A DNA stretch of 64,000 nucleotides from Halegenticoccus tardaugens (GTDB lineage: Archaea > Halobacteriota > Halobacteria > Halobacteriales > Haloferacaceae), in assembly GCF_004116405.1 (NCBI RefSeq), contig NZ_SDIC01000007.1, positions 1 to 64,000 of the forward strand, in the 5' to 3' direction. Positions 61,228 through 64,000 of this stretch are shown in pieces. How positions within the stretch are numbered: position 1 is the stretch's first letter; every line of letters starts with the position of its first letter. The notes under the pieces are model-generated. The model saw only the letters and a program-made list of their open reading frames with translations. It searched no databases and had not been told where the DNA came from. A program made the position numbers and the translations under genes.

Positions 61228-63834
61228 ATGAGTCACCGCCGAAGCCAAATTAACATCCAGGGGATGAGTTGCGCGAACTGCTCGCAAACCATCACCGACG
61301 CCGTCGAGTCCGTAGATGGCGTCTCGGACGCGAACATCAATTTCGCGACCGACGAGGGGAGTATAGAGTACGACCCAGAAGAAACGTCGCTCGCCCGGAT
61401 CTTCGACGCCATCGAGGACGCCGGATACACGCCGGTCACGGATTCAGTGACGGTCGGCATCACGGACATGTCGTGTGCGAACTGCTCAGAGACAGTGCAG
61501 AACGCACTTGAGCAGACGCCCGGCGTCGTCACAGCGGACGTGAACTTCGCGACCGACGAGGCACAGGTCACGTACAACCCCGATGAAGCGAGTCTCACGG
61601 ACTTCTACGACGCCATCGAGGACGCTGGCTACTCACCCGTCCGCGAGGACGCTGAGACTGAGGACGAGTCGGGTGGTGACGCCCGGGAGGCCGCCCGGCA
61701 AGAGGAGATCAGGCGACAGTTGCGGTTGACGCTGTTCGGCGCGGCGCTCGCGGCCCCGATGCTGTTCTTCCTCGCCGAGAAGTTCCTGCTCGGCGGTGGC
61801 GTCCTTCCGGAGACGATTCTCGGGATCGAATTCGGCTGGGCAGAGTTCCTGCTGGCGACGCCCGTCCAATTAGTGCTCGGCTGGCCGTTCTACAAGAACT
61901 CCTACAAGGCGCTCGTCAAGAACGGCCGCGCCAACATGGACGTCCTGATCGCACTGGGCTCGACCACCGCGTACGTCTACTCCGTGGCGGTCCTGCTCGA
62001 TGTCATTGCCGGCGGCCTGTACTTCGACACGGCAGCGCTCATCCTCGTGTTCATCACGCTCGGTAACTATCTGGAGGCCCGCTCGAAGGGGCAGGCCGGC
62101 GAAGCGCTCCGCAAACTGCTGGAGATGGAGGCCGAGACGGCCACCATCGTCAACGAAGAGGGTAACGAAGAAGAGATTCCTCTCGAAAACGTTGAGGTCG
62201 GCGACCGGATGAAGGTCCGTCCGGGCGAACAGATCCCGACCGACGGCGTCGTCGTCGACGGGCAGTCCGCAGTGGGTGAGTCGATGGTGACTGGCGAGTC
62301 CGTCCCCGTCGAGAAGAGCGAGGGCGACGAGGTGGTCGGCTCGACCATCAACGAGAACGGCGTGCTCGTCGTGGAAGCGACGAAGGTCGGGAAGGACACC
62401 GCCCTCCAGCAGATCGTTCAGACGGTGAAGGAAGCGCAGTCGCGCCAGCCCGACATTCAGAACCTCGCCGACCGCATCTCGGCGTACTTTGTGCCGGCGG
62501 TCATCGCGAACGCCGTCCTCTGGGGCCTCGTCTGGTACCTGTTCCCCGAAGCACTCGCTGGGTTCGTCGAGTGGCTCCCGCTGTGGGGCCTCGTTGCAGG
62601 CGGCCCCGTCGCGGCCGGTGGCGTGTCGGTCTTCGAATTCGCGGTGATCGTCTTCGCGTCGGCCGTGTTGATCGCCTGTCCCTGCGCACTGGGACTGGCG
62701 ACCCCAGCCGCGACAATGGTTGGGACGACCATCGGCGCACAGAACGGTGTCCTGTTCAAGGGTGGTGACATCCTCGAGCGAGCGAAGGACGTCGACACGG
62801 TCGTCTTCGACAAGACAGGGACGCTCACGAAAGGCGAGATGGAGCTGGCTGACGTGGTCGTTTTCGACGGCAACGGACAACCCGTGGCAGACGGCGGTGA
62901 ACCCGCTGCCGATGGGGGCCAGCTAACCGCACAGGAGCGCCTCAGCGAGGACGACGTACTGCGGCTGGCAGCCACCGCCGAGAGTGGGAGCGAACACCCG
63001 CTCGCTCGGGCCATCGTCGACGGGGCCGAAGACCGCGGAATCGACGTGACCGACCCAGATAGCTTCGAGAACATCCCTGGACACGGCATCAAAGCGACCG
63101 TCGGTGACAGTGAGGTGCTGGTCGGGAATCGGAAGCTACTCCGGGACAACGGGATCGGACCCTCGCCCGCTCAGGAGACGATGGAGCGCCTTGAGAACGA
63201 GGGGAAGACGGCGATGCTCGTAGCCTACGAGGGTGAACTCGTCGGTGTGGTCGTCGACGCCGATACGATCAAGGAGAGTGCGAAAGAGGCCCTGAGCCAA
63301 CTACAGGAGCGCGGTATCGACGTGATGATGATCACGGGCGACAACGAGCGGACCGCCCGAGCAGTGGCCGAGCAGGTCGGCATCGACCCCGAGAACGTCC
63401 GCGCGGAGGTCCTCCCCGAGGACAAGTCCAACGCCGTCGAGGCCATTCAGGACGAGGGGCGCAAGGCGATGATGGTCGGTGACGGCGTCAACGACGCCCC
63501 CGCGCTCGCCGTCGCGTACGTCGGGACTGCTATCGGGAGCGGGACGGACGTCGCCATCGAGGCGGCGGACGTGACGCTGATGCGTGACGACCCGCTCGAC
63601 GTGGTGAAAGCCATCCGCATCTCGGACGCGACGCTCGCGAAGATCAAACAGAACCTCGTCTGGGCGCTCGGCTACAACACCGCGATGATCCCGCTCGCGT
63701 CGCTCGGGCTGCTCCAGCCCGTGCTCGCTGCCGGCGCGATGGCGTTCTCGTCGGTGTCAGTTCTGTCGAACAGCCTGCTGTTCCGCCGGTACACTCCTGA
63801 CCACGACTACGAGCTGCTCGGCCGACTCCGCTAA
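61228..63834 (+). CDS. copA: CopA-type copper-exporting P1B-ATPase
   Basis: 868 aa. Two N-terminal HMA domains ([10 protein letters not shown] near residue 12 and [10 protein letters not shown] near 84), then eight membrane segments. Membrane site [18 protein letters not shown] (CPC, near residue 483), [20 protein letters not shown], phosphorylated Asp528 in [43 protein letters not shown]. The last motif reads AYVGTA where the family has ADVGIA, a single-base change (GAC to TAC). This is the Cu+ exporter of the P1B-1 branch. Start 105 bases after the regulator stop. Confidence 0.92.
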   Translation: MSHRRSQINIQGMSCANCSQTITDAVESVDGVSDANINFATDEGSIEYDPEETSLARIFDAIEDAGYTPVTDSVTVGITDMSCANCSETVQNALEQTPGVVTADVNFATDEAQVTYNPDEASLTDFYDAIEDAGYSPVREDAETEDESGGDAREAARQEEIRRQLRLTLFGAALAAPMLFFLAEKFLLGGGVLPETILGIEFGWAEFLLATPVQLVLGWPFYKNSYKALVKNGRANMDVLIALGSTTAYVYSVAVLLDVIAGGLYFDTAALILVFITLGNYLEARSKGQAGEALRKLLEMEAETATIVNEEGNEEEIPLENVEVGDRMKVRPGEQIPTDGVVVDGQSAVGESMVTGESVPVEKSEGDEVVGSTINENGVLVVEATKVGKDTALQQIVQTVKEAQSRQPDIQNLADRISAYFVPAVIANAVLWGLVWYLFPEALAGFVEWLPLWGLVAGGPVAAGGVSVFEFAVIVFASAVLIACPCALGLATPAATMVGTTIGAQNGVLFKGGDILERAKDVDTVVFDKTGTLTKGEMELADVVVFDGNGQPVADGGEPAADGGQLTAQERLSEDDVLRLAATAESGSEHPLARAIVDGAEDRGIDVTDPDSFENIPGHGIKATVGDSEVLVGNRKLLRDNGIGPSPAQETMERLENEGKTAMLVAYEGELVGVVVDADTIKESAKEALSQLQERGIDVMMITGDNERTARAVAEQVGIDPENVRAEVLPEDKSNAVEAIQDEGRKAMMVGDGVNDAPALAVAYVGTAIGSGTDVAIEAADVTLMRDDPLDVVKAIRISDATLAKIKQNLVWALGYNTAMIPLASLGLLQPVLAAGAMAFSSVSVLSNSLLFRRYTPDHDYELLGRLR

Positions 63835-63854
63835 GCAACCAACTCAGAGCCATC

Positions 63855-64000
63855 ATGTCCACCGCATCCCGTCAAATGGTTCTGACGTATCTCGTCAAGT
63901 CAGTCAGTGCCGAGCCCACGCTTCCCCGGCCTGGTGAAATTACCAGCAATCTTGGCGGCTCACCCAAGGCTTACACACAGCACCCCAATCGACTCCGAGA
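63855..64000 (+). CDS. Partial ORF at window end
   Basis: Open from ATG: MSTASRQMVLTYLVKSVSAE, PTLPRPGEITSNLGGSPKAY, TQHPNRLR, running off the window. It starts 20 bases after CopA's stop and on the same strand, so it may belong to the copper operon. The visible part could be a small winged helix, but the family is not recognised. Confidence 0.35.
   Translation, partial: MSTASRQMVLTYLVKSVSAEPTLPRPGEITSNLGGSPKAYTQHPNRLR

Noticed and set aside
61870-62880. 336-codon leftward ORF opposite copA
   Set aside because: Antisense shadow; the rightward frame has every CopA motif.

Overview
The window reads as accessory DNA from a halophilic archaeon (class Halobacteria). The evidence is the GC-rich, Asp/Glu-rich coding style, a TFB transcription factor, Bat-type HTH-10 and TrmB regulators, haloarchaea-specific small families, promoters with a TATA box about 26-30 bases before the start codon (leaderless style), and many IS1341/IS200-IS605 type tnpB remnants with their palindromic ends. 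It looks like a megaplasmid or a transposon-rich chromosomal region. The species cannot be named from sequence alone, and I see no rRNA, tRNA, CRISPR array or replication origin.

Layout. 1-1390: decayed tnpB element and a frameshifted SnoaL-like gene. 1420-9251: three paralogous covalent-FAD (BBE-type) oxidoreductases around a PAS-PAS-PAS-GAF-HTH10 sensor-regulator. 9494-15010: small HTH and zinc proteins, an FNT-family channel, a two-gene winged-helix module, an Lrp regulator and an alpha/beta hydrolase, interrupted by a non-autonomous palindrome-ended element. 15061-18790: tnpB element, one copy of a PadR/small winged-helix module, an HTH-10 protein and another palindrome-ended element. 18911-27819: TFB, a structured non-coding stretch, an aldo/keto reductase, a chimeric ORF, a frameshifted FMN-binding protein, an NhaC antiporter, a tnpB tail, a TrmB regulator, a broken HalOD1 protein and a RidA protein. 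27880-33017: another tnpB element abutting the NAD de novo operon nadA-nadB-nadC, read leftward. 33174-39360: a mosaic of gene fragments, palindrome-ended elements and more PadR modules, plus an enolase-superfamily protein.

39481-57053 is the metabolic core. It holds a sugar ABC transporter operon (binding lipoprotein, two permeases, ATPase) with a Gfo/Idh/MocA dehydrogenase and a divergent TrmB regulator. After an IS-rich break (46300-50760) come a Tat-exported GH47 alpha-mannosidase, an IclR regulator, a GntP-type transporter, an enolase-superfamily dehydratase and a creatininase-family amidohydrolase or lactonase. Inference: the set degrades an external mannoside or glycan, imports sugars and sugar acids, and processes them oxidatively.

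57848-63834 is a copper-handling island: a CopB-type ATPase (CPH motif, His-rich N terminus), a CopZ-like chaperone, an AsnC/Lrp regulator carrying a TRASH metal-binding domain, and a two-HMA CopA ATPase.

The most unusual signals are small. A double-hairpin insertion of about 55-65 bp, with conserved architecture but different stem sequences, lies inside three separate tnpB relics. A PadR/small winged-helix module recurs, with a conserved inverted repeat upstream of two copies. A 124-bp MITE with IS6-like ends has a perfect 8-bp target duplication. A 45-base G+C-free tract closes the sugar-acid cluster. A GH47 enzyme is itself unexpected in an archaeon.
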